64,000 bases of DNA, from positions 338,501 to 402,500 of the forward strand of contig JADJHZ010000024.1 of NCBI GenBank assembly GCA_016707205.1. The letters are read 5' to 3'. The notes under the pieces were generated by a model. The model made no database searches. It worked only from the letters and a program-made list of their open reading frames with translations, and was not told where the DNA came from. The position numbers and the translations under genes are program-made. This document shows, piece after piece, positions 43,676 to 53,339 of the stretch (positions are counted from its first letter, which is position 1; every line of letters starts with the position of its first letter). The stretch comes from Haliscomenobacter sp. GTDB lineage: Bacteria > Bacteroidota > Bacteroidia > Chitinophagales > Saprospiraceae.

Positions 43676-44119
43676 GTGGATACACGGAGCTATAAAACGA
43701 TACACGCGAACAAACAAACCGTAGAGCGGAAGTGGTACATCATTGATGCAGAGGGCGAAGTAGTTGGCCGGCTCTGTTCGAGGATTGCCACCGTGTTGCG
43801 CGGCAAGCACAAGCCTTCTTTTACCTCGCATTTCGATGCCGGCGATTACGTCATCGTGATCAATGCCGACAAAGTGCGGTTCACGGGGCAAAAATTGTTC
43901 CAAAAGGAGTACCAGACCTATTCGGGCTATCCCGGAGGTCAGAAGCGGACCCTGGCCAAAGACATGCTCACCAACAAACCGATGGTGATCCTGGAGCGCG
44001 GAATAAAAGGCATGCTGCCTAAAAACCGCCTTGGCCGGGCCATGTTTAAAAAACTTTTCGTCTACGTCGGCCCCGAGCACCCGCATGAAGCGCAGAAGCC
44101 GGAACTATTTAACTTTTAA
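43676..44119 (+). CDS. rplM: 50S ribosomal protein L13
   Basis: 147 residues, beginning with GTG at 43676. Typical L13 features: KWYIIDAEGEVVGRL near the start, GKHKPSFTSHFDAGDYVIVINA, and GMLPKNRLGRAMFKKL. First of the rplM-rpsI-rpsB-tsf cluster, a common arrangement. Confidence 0.97.
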   Translation: MDTRSYKTIHANKQTVERKWYIIDAEGEVVGRLCSRIATVLRGKHKPSFTSHFDAGDYVIVINADKVRFTGQKLFQKEYQTYSGYPGGQKRTLAKDMLTNKPMVILERGIKGMLPKNRLGRAMFKKLFVYVGPEHPHEAQKPELFNF

Positions 44120-44156
44120 TTCATTTTCAACTTGTTCGAAAAAGACGGACGCAAAA

Positions 44157-44164
44157 TATCTTTG
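44157..44164 (+). promoter_or_regulatory. Possible -7 box in front of rpsI
   Basis: TATCTTTG fits TAnnTTTG and has TTG at 44132-44134, a spacer of 22 bp. The box is only 5 bp before the ATG at 44170, so any transcript would be leaderless or begin at the second Met (44179). Confidence 0.35.
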
Positions 44165-44169
44165 GCAGG

Positions 44170-44559
44170 ATGATAGAAATGATCAATGCAACAGGTAGAA
44201 GGAAGTCCTCAGTGGCTCGCGTCTACCTAAAAAAAGGAGAAGGGAAGATCGAAGTGAATGGCAAGGATTATAAGGAGTATTTTCCTCAGATCCACGTTCA
44301 AATTTCGATTACCGCGCCTCTGGAAACCGTAGAAGTCGCCAACATTTACGACATTAAGGTCAATGTCATCGGAGGCGGTTTCAAGGGACAGGCAGAAGCC
44401 GTGCGGATGGGTATTTCCCGCGCGTTGGTAATGCTGAACGAGGACTTCCGCAAGCCGCTCAAGTCGCGCAAATTCCTCACACGGGATGCCCGCGAAGTCG
44501 AGCGCAAAAAATACGGAAAACCAAAAGCAAGAAAGAGCTTCCAGTTCAGCAAGCGTTAA
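44170..44559 (+). CDS. rpsI: 30S ribosomal protein S9
   Basis: 129 residues: NATGRRKSSVARVYL near the start and the basic C-terminus ending KSFQFSKR, whose last residues reach the ribosomal P-site in this family. The Met at 44179 (MINATGRR) is an alternative start, closer to the family's usual beginning. Confidence 0.97.
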   Translation: MIEMINATGRRKSSVARVYLKKGEGKIEVNGKDYKEYFPQIHVQISITAPLETVEVANIYDIKVNVIGGGFKGQAEAVRMGISRALVMLNEDFRKPLKSRKFLTRDAREVERKKYGKPKARKSFQFSKR

Positions 44560-44601
44560 TGCTTCCTGTGTTTTTTTCTCCATCCTTTTAATTTGGAAAA
44601 A

Positions 44602-45324
44602 ATGAACAAACCTAGCTATAAAGAACTTCTCGATGCCGGGGTACACTTCGGCCACCTCAAGAAAAAGTGGAACCCCAAAATGTCTCCTTATATCTTCCAG
44701 GAGCACCGCGGTATCCATATCATCGACCTGAACCGCACGTCCGAGTGCCTCGACCGCGCAGCCAACGCCATGCGCCAGCTTGCCAAATCCGGCAAAAAGA
44801 TCATGTTCGTGGCCACGAAAAAACAGGCCCGCGACATCGTATCCAATGCCGCCAGAAGCGTAAGCATGCCGTTCGTGACCGAGCGCTGGCTTGGCGGGAT
44901 GATGACCAACTTCAACACCGTGCGCCGCTCGGTGAAAAAAATGCAGAATATCGAGCGCATGCTTGGCGACGGCTCGCTGACCAGCGTGACGAAAAAAGAA
45001 CGCCTTACGCTGACCCGCGAGCACGAGAAGCTCGACAAGGTGCTGGGCGGGATCGCCAATCTCTCCCGGCTGCCAGCCGCGATCTTTATCGTGGATATTG
45101 AACACGAACACATCGCCGTTGCGGAAGCACACCGCCTTGGCATTCGCACCTTTGGCATCGTCGATACCAACGCCGACCCCAACCAGGTCGACTTCCCGAT
45201 CCCAGCCAACGACGACGCGTCCAAGTCGATCCGCATCATCACGGATTACATGGTGCAGGCCATCCTCGAAGGATTGGAAGAGCGCAAGCAAACCAAGCCC
45301 GAAAAAGAAGAAGGGGCTGCCTGA
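44602..45324 (+). CDS. rpsB: 30S ribosomal protein S2
   Basis: 240 residues from the ATG at 44602 (MNKPSYKELLDAGVHFGHL); a TTG three codons earlier is less likely. VHFGHLKKKWNPKM and RWLGGMMTNFNTVRRSV are typical. A Glu/Lys-rich tail follows. 42 bp after rpsI. Confidence 0.97.
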   Translation: MNKPSYKELLDAGVHFGHLKKKWNPKMSPYIFQEHRGIHIIDLNRTSECLDRAANAMRQLAKSGKKIMFVATKKQARDIVSNAARSVSMPFVTERWLGGMMTNFNTVRRSVKKMQNIERMLGDGSLTSVTKKERLTLTREHEKLDKVLGGIANLSRLPAAIFIVDIEHEHIAVAEAHRLGIRTFGIVDTNADPNQVDFPIPANDDASKSIRIITDYMVQAILEGLEERKQTKPEKEEGAA

Positions 45325-45388
45325 TCCGGCAGTTTCTCCCCCGGCAATGTTGTTTGTTCATTGGTCACAATAAAAAATATCCCAACAA

Positions 45389-46228
45389 ATGAGTGCACAA
45401 AACATTTCCGCCGCCGACGTTAAAAAACTGCGCGAAATGACCGGCGCAGGTATGATGGACTGTAAACAGGCCCTGACGGAAGCGGAAGGGGATTTCGATA
45501 AAGCCATTGAGATCCTGCGCAAGAAAGGAGAAAAACTCTCCATCAAGCGGGCCGACCGCGAAGCGACCGAAGGCGTAGTCCTGGCGCTGGTTGCCGACGA
45601 CCACAAACGCGGCGTGATCGTCAAATTGAGCTGCGAAACCGACTTCGTTGCCAAAAATGAAGACTTCATCGCCCTCACCCGCAAGTTCGGAGAAATTGCC
45701 CTGGCCAACTTCCCCGAAACCCGCGAAGCGCTTCTGGAGCTGCCTTTTGAATCCGGCCTGACCATCGAAGGCAAAGTGACCGAGCAGGTCGGCGTGATTG
45801 GGGAGAAGATCGAACTCTCCGAGTATGCCCGCATCGAAGCCGCTCAAATCTGCCCCTATATCCACATGGGCAATAAAGCTGCTGTGCTCGTCGGGCTCAA
45901 CCTCGAAGACGCCGCCTACTTCGAGGCCGGCCGCGATGTCGCTATGCAAGCAGCCGCTATGCATCCCATCGCGCTCGATAAGGCCGATGTAGATCCTTCT
46001 GTTATCGAAAAAGAGATCGAGATCGGCAAAGAAGTAGCCCGAAACGAAGGCAAACCCGAAGAAATGCTGGAGAAGATCGCGCTCGGCAAACTCAATAAAT
46101 TCTACAAAGACAGCACCTTGCTCAACCAGGATTTCGTGAAGGACAACAAATTGACCGTCGCCGCTTTCCTCAAGAGCAAAAATAAGGATCTGACTGCTAC
46201 CGGCTTCCGCCATGTAAAACTGGGGTAA
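45389..46228 (+). CDS. tsf: Elongation factor Ts
   Basis: Nucleotide exchange factor for EF-Tu. 279 residues: N-terminal UBA-like domain with VKKLREMTGAGMMDCKQAL, the TDFVAKNEDF motif (CETDFVAKN), and the dimerisation core. Length is normal. Followed by a strong terminator. Confidence 0.97.
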   Translation: MSAQNISAADVKKLREMTGAGMMDCKQALTEAEGDFDKAIEILRKKGEKLSIKRADREATEGVVLALVADDHKRGVIVKLSCETDFVAKNEDFIALTRKFGEIALANFPETREALLELPFESGLTIEGKVTEQVGVIGEKIELSEYARIEAAQICPYIHMGNKAAVLVGLNLEDAAYFEAGRDVAMQAAAMHPIALDKADVDPSVIEKEIEIGKEVARNEGKPEEMLEKIALGKLNKFYKDSTLLNQDFVKDNKLTVAAFLKSKNKDLTATGFRHVKLG

Positions 46229-46274
46229 TCCTCGCCCCTCTTTCTGGCAAAGCACCGCTTTCAGCCAACACGAC

Positions 46275-46317
46275 AAAGCCCTGTGCGCCTCCCTGCCTGC
46301 GCACAGGGCTTTTCTTT
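46275..46317 (+). terminator. Strong terminator after tsf
   Basis: A 14-bp perfect stem AAAGCCCTGTGCGC/GCGCACAGGGCTTT with a 10-base loop, then TCTTTT. Separates the ribosomal cluster from pyrH. Confidence 0.93.
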
Positions 46318-46430
46318 TACCCAAAAACAGGGTTATGTAGGTTGAAAATTCGCAAACCACTGAATTTTGAGCCTATCTTTACGGGTAGAATTTCAACCAC
46401 CCGTTTCCATCATCTGATTCATCGAACGCT

Positions 46431-47159
46431 ATGGCTATCAAATACCGCCGTATCCTGCTCAAACTCAGCGGAGAATCCCTTATGGGCGATCAAAAATTCG
46501 GGATTTCTTCGGACATGCTTTTCCATTACGCCAATCAAATCAAGGAAGTTGCCGATATGGGCGCCCAGGTGGCCATCGTCATCGGCGGCGGAAATATCTA
46601 CCGAGGCCTTCAGGCGGAAAAATCCGGAATCGAACGCGTACAAGGCGACTATATGGGCATGCTGGCTACCGTGATCAACGGGATGGCCCTGCAAGCCGCC
46701 CTCGAAGCCTTGGGCGTCTTCACCCGGCTCATCTCCGCCATCGAAATGAAACAGATCGCCGAACCCTACATCCGCCGGCGCGCAATCCGGCACCTGGAAA
46801 AAGGCCGGGTGCTCATCTTCTCCTCCGGCACCGGCAGTCCCTATTTTACGACCGATTCGGCAGCCGCCCTGCGCGCCAACGAGATCAACGCCGATGTCAT
46901 CCTCAAAGGAACCCGGGTGGACGGCATCTACACGGCCGATCCGGAAAAAGACCCCAACGCCACCAAATTCGATCACCTCACTTTTGCCAAGGTAATCAGC
47001 CTGGGGCTGAGCGTTATGGATATGACGGCCTTTACCCTTTGCCAGGAAAATAACATTCCTATCATCGTTTTCGACATCAACAACCACGACAACCTCAAAC
47101 GCATCCTTCAGGGCGAATTGGTAGGTACGCTGGTACAAGGAGAAATTCAACCGGTATGA
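46431..47159 (+). CDS. pyrH: UMP kinase
   Basis: Converts UMP to UDP. 242 residues: [15 protein letters not shown] at the start, [26 protein letters not shown] and [17 protein letters not shown]. The gene normally next to it (frr) is absent; instead it overlaps an AstE/AspA-like gene by 4 bp (ATGA). Confidence 0.96.
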   Translation: MAIKYRRILLKLSGESLMGDQKFGISSDMLFHYANQIKEVADMGAQVAIVIGGGNIYRGLQAEKSGIERVQGDYMGMLATVINGMALQAALEALGVFTRLISAIEMKQIAEPYIRRRAIRHLEKGRVLIFSSGTGSPYFTTDSAAALRANEINADVILKGTRVDGIYTADPEKDPNATKFDHLTFAKVISLGLSVMDMTAFTLCQENNIPIIVFDINNHDNLKRILQGELVGTLVQGEIQPV

Positions 47160-48190
47160 CGAAAAGGGTTTGGACCGGTGTTTTTTTTCTCCTTGGGATG
47201 CTCTCCGCCCAATCCCAGGACATTCCCATGCTGGATTCCCTGGACCTGAGCCAGGTCCCTGCGGGTAAAATTTCCAGGTTTTGGATACCTGTAATCCGGA
47301 ACGCCCTCTCTCAGCCGGTTTGCGTTCCGGTTTTGGTTGCCAAAGGCGCCGCTCCCGGACCGGTGCTTGGGCTTACCGCAGCCATTCACGGCAATGAGCT
47401 CAACGGCATTCCGATCATTCAAACCGTATTTGACCGCATCGACCCTTCCCGACTAAAAGGAACCCTGATCGCCATCCCCGGAATGAATGTTCCCTCGATC
47501 GACCTCAGCCAGCGCCTCTTTCCCGACGAAGAAGACCTGAACCGCGTTTTCCCCGGCAAGCCCGACGGAACCAGCAGCGAACAATACAGCTACGTTGCGT
47601 TCCAAAAGATCATCTCCCAGACGGATTACCTTATCGACCTGCACACCGCCAGTTTTGGCCGCGTGAACGCCATGTACGTGCGGGCCGATCTCCGCAAGGA
47701 TGCCCTGGCCCGTTTGGCCCGGCTTTGCGACGCCGACATCCTGCTCGACGGCAAGTCCGCCTCCACCGCTAATGCCGCTGCCGGCAGAACCTTGCGGGAA
47801 GAAGCCGATCTCCATGGCATCCACACCATCACCATCGAACTGGGCGACCCCCAGGTGTACCAGCCGGAGATGATCCGCAGGGGCAGCTTCAGCATTATGA
47901 ACATCCTTTCGCACCTGGGCATGAGCGACTGGCCCGCCGAAACACCTCCTCCCGCCGCGCTTTGTACGCGCTCGTACTGGATCTACACCGACGAAGGCGG
48001 GTTGCTGGAAGTCCCGGTGGAAACAGCGCAGCGGTTGCGCAAAGGCGACCTCATCGGAATCCTCCGAAATCCTTTTGGCGACGTTATCAAGCGGTATTAT
48101 GCCCCGGAAGACGGCATCGTGATCGGAAAAAGCACCAATCCCGCTAACAGGAGCGGCGGCAGAATCCTGCACCTGGGGATTCTGAAATAG
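47156..48190 (+). CDS. Secreted AstE/AspA-family zinc deacylase
   Basis: 344 residues with a signal peptide ([13 protein letters not shown]). The zinc motif HxxE is IHGNELNG, and the second His is in [10 protein letters not shown]; the catalytic Glu is probably in TITIELGDP. Similar proteins hydrolyse N-acyl amino acids or trim peptides; this one is exported, so the substrate is likely extracytoplasmic. It starts inside the stop of pyrH, so the two are translationally coupled, an unusual pairing. Confidence 0.83.
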   Translation: MTKRVWTGVFFLLGMLSAQSQDIPMLDSLDLSQVPAGKISRFWIPVIRNALSQPVCVPVLVAKGAAPGPVLGLTAAIHGNELNGIPIIQTVFDRIDPSRLKGTLIAIPGMNVPSIDLSQRLFPDEEDLNRVFPGKPDGTSSEQYSYVAFQKIISQTDYLIDLHTASFGRVNAMYVRADLRKDALARLARLCDADILLDGKSASTANAAAGRTLREEADLHGIHTITIELGDPQVYQPEMIRRGSFSIMNILSHLGMSDWPAETPPPAALCTRSYWIYTDEGGLLEVPVETAQRLRKGDLIGILRNPFGDVIKRYYAPEDGIVIGKSTNPANRSGGRILHLGILK

Positions 48191-48191
48191 C

Positions 48192-48896
48192 CTATTCCGA
48201 AGCGATCGCGAGGGTTGCGAGGCTCAGTCTGAGTCCCGGGACCTGCAGCAGCAACTCCCCGCAAGTTTCCAGGGTAGCGCCGGTAGTCAGCACATCGTCG
48301 ACCAGCAACACGTGTTTGTGCGCCAGATCGTCCGGCCGAAGGACTTCAAACGCCTGCGCCACGTTCTCCATGCGCTCCAGGCGCGATTTGCGGGTTTGGG
48401 TCGCCGTCTGCCGGGTGCGAACCAAAAAATCCGGCGACCAGGGCACGTCCATGCTTTCCGAAAGCCCTTGCGCAAAACAAGCGCTCTGATTATACCCCCG
48501 CTCCTTCAGCCGCCGGGAGTGAAGGGGGATGGGAAGGATCAAATCCACGTCCTGCATGGCAGGCGCTTTGCGCAAAGCAGCCCCCAACACCTTTCCCAAA
48601 TATACCCCGACATCTTGCCGGCCCCGGTATTTCAACTGATGCAGCAAATGCTGCACCCGCCCTCCTTTGCTAAAAGAAAGCAGCGCCGTGCCGGCCACTA
48701 TGGGCAAACGCCCCCAAAACCGGCTGCTGAACGGATTATCGGCAGACACCGGATACCGGGTATACGGCAAATGAACCTGGCAGTCCAGACAGATCACCAT
48801 GTCCATAGGCAATCCCGCCGTAGAACACGCCGGGCAAAGCCGGGGGTAGAACAGATTGAGCAGGTCCTCGCCGAGGAGAAGGATGGGGTTTTTCAT
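48192..48896 (-). CDS. ComF-family phosphoribosyltransferase-like protein
   Basis: 234 residues with an N-terminal zinc-finger pair CPAC...CLDC (about 19-38) and the PRPP loop LLVDDVLTTGATL near 200. ComF proteins are tied to DNA uptake in some bacteria; the role in Bacteroidota is not established. It converges on the pyrH operon and its start is 8 bp from a repeat array. Confidence 0.9.
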   Translation of the reverse strand: MKNPILLLGEDLLNLFYPRLCPACSTAGLPMDMVICLDCQVHLPYTRYPVSADNPFSSRFWGRLPIVAGTALLSFSKGGRVQHLLHQLKYRGRQDVGVYLGKVLGAALRKAPAMQDVDLILPIPLHSRRLKERGYNQSACFAQGLSESMDVPWSPDFLVRTRQTATQTRKSRLERMENVAQAFEVLRPDDLAHKHVLLVDDVLTTGATLETCGELLLQVPGLRLSLATLAIASE

Positions 48897-48904
48897 GAAA
48901 ATTT

Positions 48905-48965
48905 TGGGGTTAGGGATTAGGGAGCAGGGAGAAAGGGAGCAGGGAGAAAGGGAGCAGGGAGCAGG
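48905..48965. repeat. GGGAGCA array upstream of comF
   Basis: GGGTTAGGGATTAGGGAGCAGGGAGAAAGGGAGCA-type words, about seven units, beginning 8 bp from the comF start codon. The reverse copy is at 49305-49346. Confidence 0.85.
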
Positions 48966-49304
48966 AAAACAAATACATTGGTAAGTCCTTTTTGGTCTAA
49001 AATACGGTAACGGCTCATCGAGGTTTCGTTTGATGCAAACTTGCTACCAAATGCGGAACAAGTCAACCTTTGAGGTCTGCGGCGGGAGGTTTTCCAGGGA
49101 AACAGAAAGGGATTCCGGAGTCCGTTCGTTTAATGGTAAAGGACTGGTTGTGGTTGTTTTGAAGTCCAGAATACGGGGTTTGAGGTTGATTATTGAGGGG
49201 AACGGGCATGGGAGGATTGGGGGTGTATTTTTCACGTCTGGAGACTTCAACCAGCGAAACGACTTCAACCAGCGAAAGGGCTTGAACCGTTGGTTCAAGC
49301 CCCA
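48966..49304. other. 340-bp segment between inverted arrays
   Basis: Flanked by GGGAGCA words on the left and TGCTCCC words on the right. It holds two 18-bp direct repeats GACTTCAACCAGCGAAAC/G (49243-49260, 49261-49278) and an 11-bp perfect hairpin (49278-49302). No credible protein is encoded. Confidence 0.65.
49278..49302. other. 11-bp perfect hairpin
   Basis: GGGCTTGAACC-GTT-GGTTCAAGCCC, a tight three-base loop. No T-run follows on either strand. Confidence 0.7.
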
Positions 49305-49346
49305 CTCCCTGCTCCCTGCTCCCTGCTCCCTTAATCCCTAATCCCT
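49305..49346. repeat. TGCTCCC / AATCCCT array
   Basis: CTCCCTG x3, CTCCCTT, then AATCCCT x2; the same word order as at 1976-2028, and the reverse of 48905-48965. Confidence 0.85.
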
Positions 49347-49352
49347 TTCAAC

Positions 49353-49387
49353 AAAAAAAACGCCTGTAATGCAGAGCAAAACAGGCG
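49353..49387 (-). terminator. Terminator of the HtrA gene
   Basis: On the minus strand CGCCTGT pairs with ACAGGCG (49361-49367 with 49381-49387) and eight T follow. It lies 51 bp after the protease stop. Confidence 0.8.
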
Positions 49388-49437
49388 CGTCAAAACAAAA
49401 CGAAAAACCAACTTTATACAAATCTTATAGGGTACGC

Positions 49438-50586
49438 TTACGAACCGCTTTTCCGCAGGCGGACGGGCAGGTCGACGCGTTTTCCTTTTCGGTAGAGGGT
49501 GAGGTTGACGATATCGCCGACTTTAGCCCGGCCGACCACTTCCTGGAGTTCGGCGACGGACTTGACCAGCCGGCCATCGATTTCGGTGATCACATCTTTG
49601 GGCTGGATACCAGCGTATTGGGCAGAGCCTCCATCGACGAGCTCTTCCACAACAACGCCCTGACTGAGATCAACGCCTAGTTCCTGGGCGTAATCGCTGT
49701 CGAGGTCGCTGATGCTCACGCCCAGAAAAGCGCGCTGATACGCTCCGTACTCGATGATATCGTCGATGATGCGGCGGGCGAGGTTGATGGGGATCGCAAA
49801 GCTATACCCGGAGAAGGCCCCGGTGCGGGTGGCAATAGCGGTATTGATGCCGATAAGTTTACCCGAAGCGTCCACCAGGGCGCCCCCGCTGTTGCCGGGA
49901 TTAACGGCAGCGTCGGTTTGGATAAAGGATTCGATGGCGTTTCCGCCTCCCAGCAATTGGATGTTGCGGCCCTTGGCGCTGATGATCCCGGCGGTGACCG
50001 TGGACGTCAGGTCGAAGGGATTGCCAACCGCCAGCACCCATTGGCCGACTTTGGCGGCATCCGAATCGCCTATCGAAACCGCAGGAAGGTCGGCGCCTTC
50101 GATCTTGATCACTGCCAGGTCCGTTTTGGTGTCTGTGCCAATTACTTTAGCCTTAAACTTGCGATTGTCCACCAGCGTAACTTCCAGCTCGGAAGAAGAT
50201 TCCACCACGTGGTTATTCGTGATAATGTAGCCATCGGAACTGTAAATAACCCCGGAGCCCGTTCCTTCGCGCGGGGCGTCCCCGCCGAAATTGCGCCCAA
50301 AAAAGTCTTCCAGCGGGAAGCGGAAGGGATTAGATTCTTCCCGGTTAGCCGAACTGCTCCCCTTGATCGTCGCTTTGATGTTCACGACGGATGGCGTAGC
50401 GTTTTCTGCCGCTTCTGCAAAATCAAAGGTCGGAATCGCAGCGCCCGAAGGGGCAACATAATTGACCGAGCGGGCCATCGAAACCGGCTGCGACGGAGAA
50501 GCCGTCCGGTCCGTCAACCGAATACCCGCGAAAGTGATCAATCCGCCGGCCATGCCGGCTAAAACCAAGTTCAAAAATTGCTTCAT
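49438..50586 (-). CDS. DegP/HtrA-type periplasmic serine protease
   Basis: 382 residues: N-terminal signal or anchor, then a trypsin-like domain with H126 (ITNNHVVES), D156 (TKTDLAVIK) and S233 (NPGNSGGAL), and a single PDZ domain (about 285-378). The single PDZ is DegS-like; DegP has two. Envelope protein quality control. Confidence 0.94.
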   Translation of the reverse strand: MKQFLNLVLAGMAGGLITFAGIRLTDRTASPSQPVSMARSVNYVAPSGAAIPTFDFAEAAENATPSVVNIKATIKGSSSANREESNPFRFPLEDFFGRNFGGDAPREGTGSGVIYSSDGYIITNNHVVESSSELEVTLVDNRKFKAKVIGTDTKTDLAVIKIEGADLPAVSIGDSDAAKVGQWVLAVGNPFDLTSTVTAGIISAKGRNIQLLGGGNAIESFIQTDAAVNPGNSGGALVDASGKLIGINTAIATRTGAFSGYSFAIPINLARRIIDDIIEYGAYQRAFLGVSISDLDSDYAQELGVDLSQGVVVEELVDGGSAQYAGIQPKDVITEIDGRLVKSVAELQEVVGRAKVGDIVNLTLYRKGKRVDLPVRLRKSGS

Positions 50587-50706
50587 AAAGACCCGTTTTT
50601 AAGTTTGGTTTTTTGTTGATTAAGCACTTAATTTATGAAATAGAAACTCTTGAGTTCCTTAGATTGTTACGCACCAATTTTCTTTTTAACAGGAAATTAA
50701 CAAAAT

Positions 50707-50818
50707 TGGATGTTGGACGTTAGACGTTAGACGGTGGACGGGAAAAAATAAACCAATATCGCCTCAACCCCTAAACGCCTCAACCCCTAAACGCCCTTTG
50801 AACCCTTGAACCTCCCAT
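50707..50818. repeat. ACGTTAG array and CTCAACCCCTAAACGC words
   Basis: TTGGACGTTAGACGTTAGACGG (50713-50736), then two CCTCAACCCCTAAACGC words (50764-50795) and TTGAACCCTTGAACC (50800-50814), reaching to 8 bp before the HD gene. The GTTGAACC words also appear at 31577-31661. Confidence 0.75.
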
Positions 50819-50822
50819 ATGG

Positions 50823-51404
50823 ATGAAAGAATTGCTGCCGCCCCGGGTGGATTACCTGGAGGAATTACAACCGGAGACGGAACTGGAGTATATGCTGCTG
50901 AGGGATCCGGAATTCACCATAGGGCTGGGTTGGGGGATTCCCAGGTACGGGCACCCGGAAGGAGAAGTCTATAGACACATTCGGGAAGTGCTGGAAAATG
51001 TGGATCTACTCCAGCTTGCACCCAAAGAACGTCAGCAACTCCGGCTGATTGCGTTTGCCCACGACACCTTCAAATACAAAGAAGCCAAAGGGTATCCAAG
51101 AGACTGGTCGCGCCATCACGGGGTGCTGGCGAGGCAATTTCTGGAGCAGTACACCTCCGACCAGATGGTGCTGGAAATAACCGAACTCCACGACGAAGCC
51201 TATTATGCGTGGCGCATGGAATTCTTTTACCAGAATACATACTCCGGCCGCCTGCGTATGCAGCACCTGCTGGAGCGGGTGAGCGCGCACCTCCAGTTAT
51301 ATTACCTATTTTTTAAGTGCGACACCCGCACCGGCGACAAAAACCAGGCGCCCCTCAAATGGTTTGAACACCATTTCGAAGGCATTGACGTGGTTGATTT
51401 TTGA
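50823..51404 (+). CDS. HD-domain protein
   Basis: 193 residues. The HD metal site is visible: H52 (YRHIREV), H80-D81 (AFAHDTFKYKE) and the HH pair at 98-99. Probable nucleotide or phosphoester hydrolase; substrate unknown. Its start codon follows a repeat array with no spacer to speak of. Confidence 0.75.
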   Translation: MKELLPPRVDYLEELQPETELEYMLLRDPEFTIGLGWGIPRYGHPEGEVYRHIREVLENVDLLQLAPKERQQLRLIAFAHDTFKYKEAKGYPRDWSRHHGVLARQFLEQYTSDQMVLEITELHDEAYYAWRMEFFYQNTYSGRLRMQHLLERVSAHLQLYYLFFKCDTRTGDKNQAPLKWFEHHFEGIDVVDF

Positions 51405-51604
51405 TTTGATTAATTTTTAGCGGGATTGGTGGGCGCATTTTCTCCCTGTTTTCCCCCCCGGAGGGGAAAGGGGTTAATCAGGCATTTTCGACCGGAGTGA
51501 TAAATAGTTGATCTTTTTTTTTACCAAAAGGAACTTTTTTTCGCGGCTTCCGGTTTTTTAAACTGTTGCAGTAAAATGCTTATCTTCATCAATCGGAAAT
51601 CGCC

Positions 51605-52189
51605 ATGTATCAGGTTGACTTACTGGAAGATCCAAAAAGGATGAACCAAAAGCACGTTTTTGAGCAGGAATTCTTGCCTTTAATGGAGGCCTTGTACAAC
51701 TATGCTGTCCACCTTACCCGCAACAAGGTGGAAGCCGAGGACCTCGTGCAGGAAACCTACAAAAAAGCGTTTGGCTCGGTGGACAAGTACCAGCAAGGAA
51801 CCAATGCGAAGGCTTGGCTGTTCCGTATCCTCTACAATACCTTTATCAACGAACTTCGGTATGGAGGGCGTCGCCCGCGGTTGGTCGAATTGGAGGAAGC
51901 CATAGCCAAAGGAAACGCCATGCCTTCTTCCGGAGCAAGCAACCTCTCCGAAACGCCTTTCCAGTCGAGCCTGGGCGACGAAATCACCTGGGCGGTCAAT
52001 TCCCTCGACCGCCAGCAGCGGGCGGTCGTCATCATGGCCTATCTGGAAGACTTCAAGTATGAGGAGATTGCCGCGATCCTGCAGGTACCTGTCGGGACGG
52101 TGCGTTCGCGCCTCCACCGGGCAAAAAAGGTATTGGAGAAAAAACTGCTATCTTACGCCATTTCCCGGGGATACCGGCCTAATAATTAA
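51605..52189 (+). CDS. ECF-type RNA polymerase sigma factor
   Basis: 194 residues: region 2 with EAEDLVQETYKKAFGSVDKYQQG, region 4 with YEEIAAILQVPVGTVRSRLHRAKK. The Met at residue 13 (MNQKHVF) is an alternative start. No clear membrane anti-sigma factor follows; the next gene is a small unknown. Confidence 0.92.
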   Translation: MYQVDLLEDPKRMNQKHVFEQEFLPLMEALYNYAVHLTRNKVEAEDLVQETYKKAFGSVDKYQQGTNAKAWLFRILYNTFINELRYGGRRPRLVELEEAIAKGNAMPSSGASNLSETPFQSSLGDEITWAVNSLDRQQRAVVIMAYLEDFKYEEIAAILQVPVGTVRSRLHRAKKVLEKKLLSYAISRGYRPNN

Positions 52190-52401
52190 TTTTTTAATTA
52201 CTTAACCTGGTTGCCTTCCTGACTTTTGCCATTTAATCTAAGCTAATCCAATACATACGCTTATGCGCCCCGTGCTCCTGCCGAATATCCATGCGCTTTG
52301 CCCCTGCTCCCCATGCAGCTGGCATCGCGCTATGTTCGGCCGGAGCACAGGCGTTATTTGGCCAGGTCGGGAATCCTTTGGTAACCAAAAAAAATCCAGC
52401 C

Positions 52402-52680
52402 ATGCCAAGATCGACCGCCCACGAAATGAACGGGTCTACTAAAATGTACGACCTGATGCCGGCGCCAGACCATTTTCCGTATGCCGCAGAGCGGACGCAA
52501 CGACCTACCGAGGAAACCCCGGACCACGATTTACCGAACCATACGAACCCTCTGACGTACACTGCCCTTACCCCCGATTCAGGGGATTCCATTAAAGACC
52601 TGATCAAGCGCCATTATAAACGGGAAACGCCTTCTCCCACCCTTAGGGAATCCATCGTACACCTGATCCAAAAGGGTTAG
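52402..52680 (+). CDS. Small hypothetical protein after the sigma factor
   Basis: Unrecognised. From the ATG at 52402 it has 92 residues; Mets at 52426 and 52444 are alternatives and a longer frame runs upstream. The C-terminus DLIKRHYKRETPSPTLRESI is the kind of segment seen at the N-terminus of small anti-sigma proteins, but there is no Zn motif or membrane segment. Position suggests a link to the sigma factor; that is only inference. Confidence 0.4.
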   Translation: MPRSTAHEMNGSTKMYDLMPAPDHFPYAAERTQRPTEETPDHDLPNHTNPLTYTALTPDSGDSIKDLIKRHYKRETPSPTLRESIVHLIQKG

Positions 52681-52785
52681 CAACACGCCAGGCGCGCCTA
52701 TTATTCTACCTTTATTGCCACGCTCCCAATGCCTGCCGTTCGATGCAGCAGGGAATCGGAGTTCCATCTAACTCAACGGCCCGTT

Positions 52786-53337
52786 ATGTTCCGGATAATA
52801 TTCCCCATGCTGGTTTTCGGAATGATGGGGGTCTGCCCGGCTGGCCGGGCTCAGGAACCGCTCCCCGGCCACGTACGCGCTTTTTTGGACTCTCTGGGCG
52901 CCGAACTCCTCTTTCCGCTCGACGGGGGCTATCGAGCCGTTCCCCTGCCGCGAAGCCCCGGGTTTTTCCCGGCGCACTACCTGCTTCGGTCTACGTCAGA
53001 AAAGCTGGACATCCGGTATGCGTTCCAACCCGACACCTCCACCCAAATCCCGCCGCACCTCGAAGCCCGCCGCCTGGCCTTGCACCTGTGCAGCAACGAC
53101 GAAAACGCTGTGATCACCGCCAGGGATCTCACCGACCAGGAGCGGGAAGAACTCTTCAACGCGGATTGGGGCAAAGTGCACTTATTCCCTCCCAAACCGG
53201 AATTCGGCGACGGCGCCCCCTTCTGCCAAATGCTGTCGATCTATAAAGAAGGCCGGGGCATGATCCATCTATTTATTATGTTTGAGGAGCCTTCGCCGCT
53301 GATTGAGAACCGGTTGTATTTGGTGCGGTTTTTATAA
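52786..53337 (+). CDS. Secreted protein of unknown function
   Basis: 183 residues from the ATG at 52786, chosen because a signal peptide follows ([23 protein letters not shown]). The mature part has no recognisable motif. Ends 2 bp before sdaA, so cotranscription is likely. Confidence 0.6.
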   Translation: MFRIIFPMLVFGMMGVCPAGRAQEPLPGHVRAFLDSLGAELLFPLDGGYRAVPLPRSPGFFPAHYLLRSTSEKLDIRYAFQPDTSTQIPPHLEARRLALHLCSNDENAVITARDLTDQEREELFNADWGKVHLFPPKPEFGDGAPFCQMLSIYKEGRGMIHLFIMFEEPSPLIENRLYLVRFL

Positions 53338-53339
53338 TT

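Noticed and set aside
51420..51490. Terminator after the HD gene
   Set aside because: TTTCCCC and GGGGAAA can pair at about 51445-51470, but no T-run follows and the composition alone (a C-run beside a G-run) explains the pairing.
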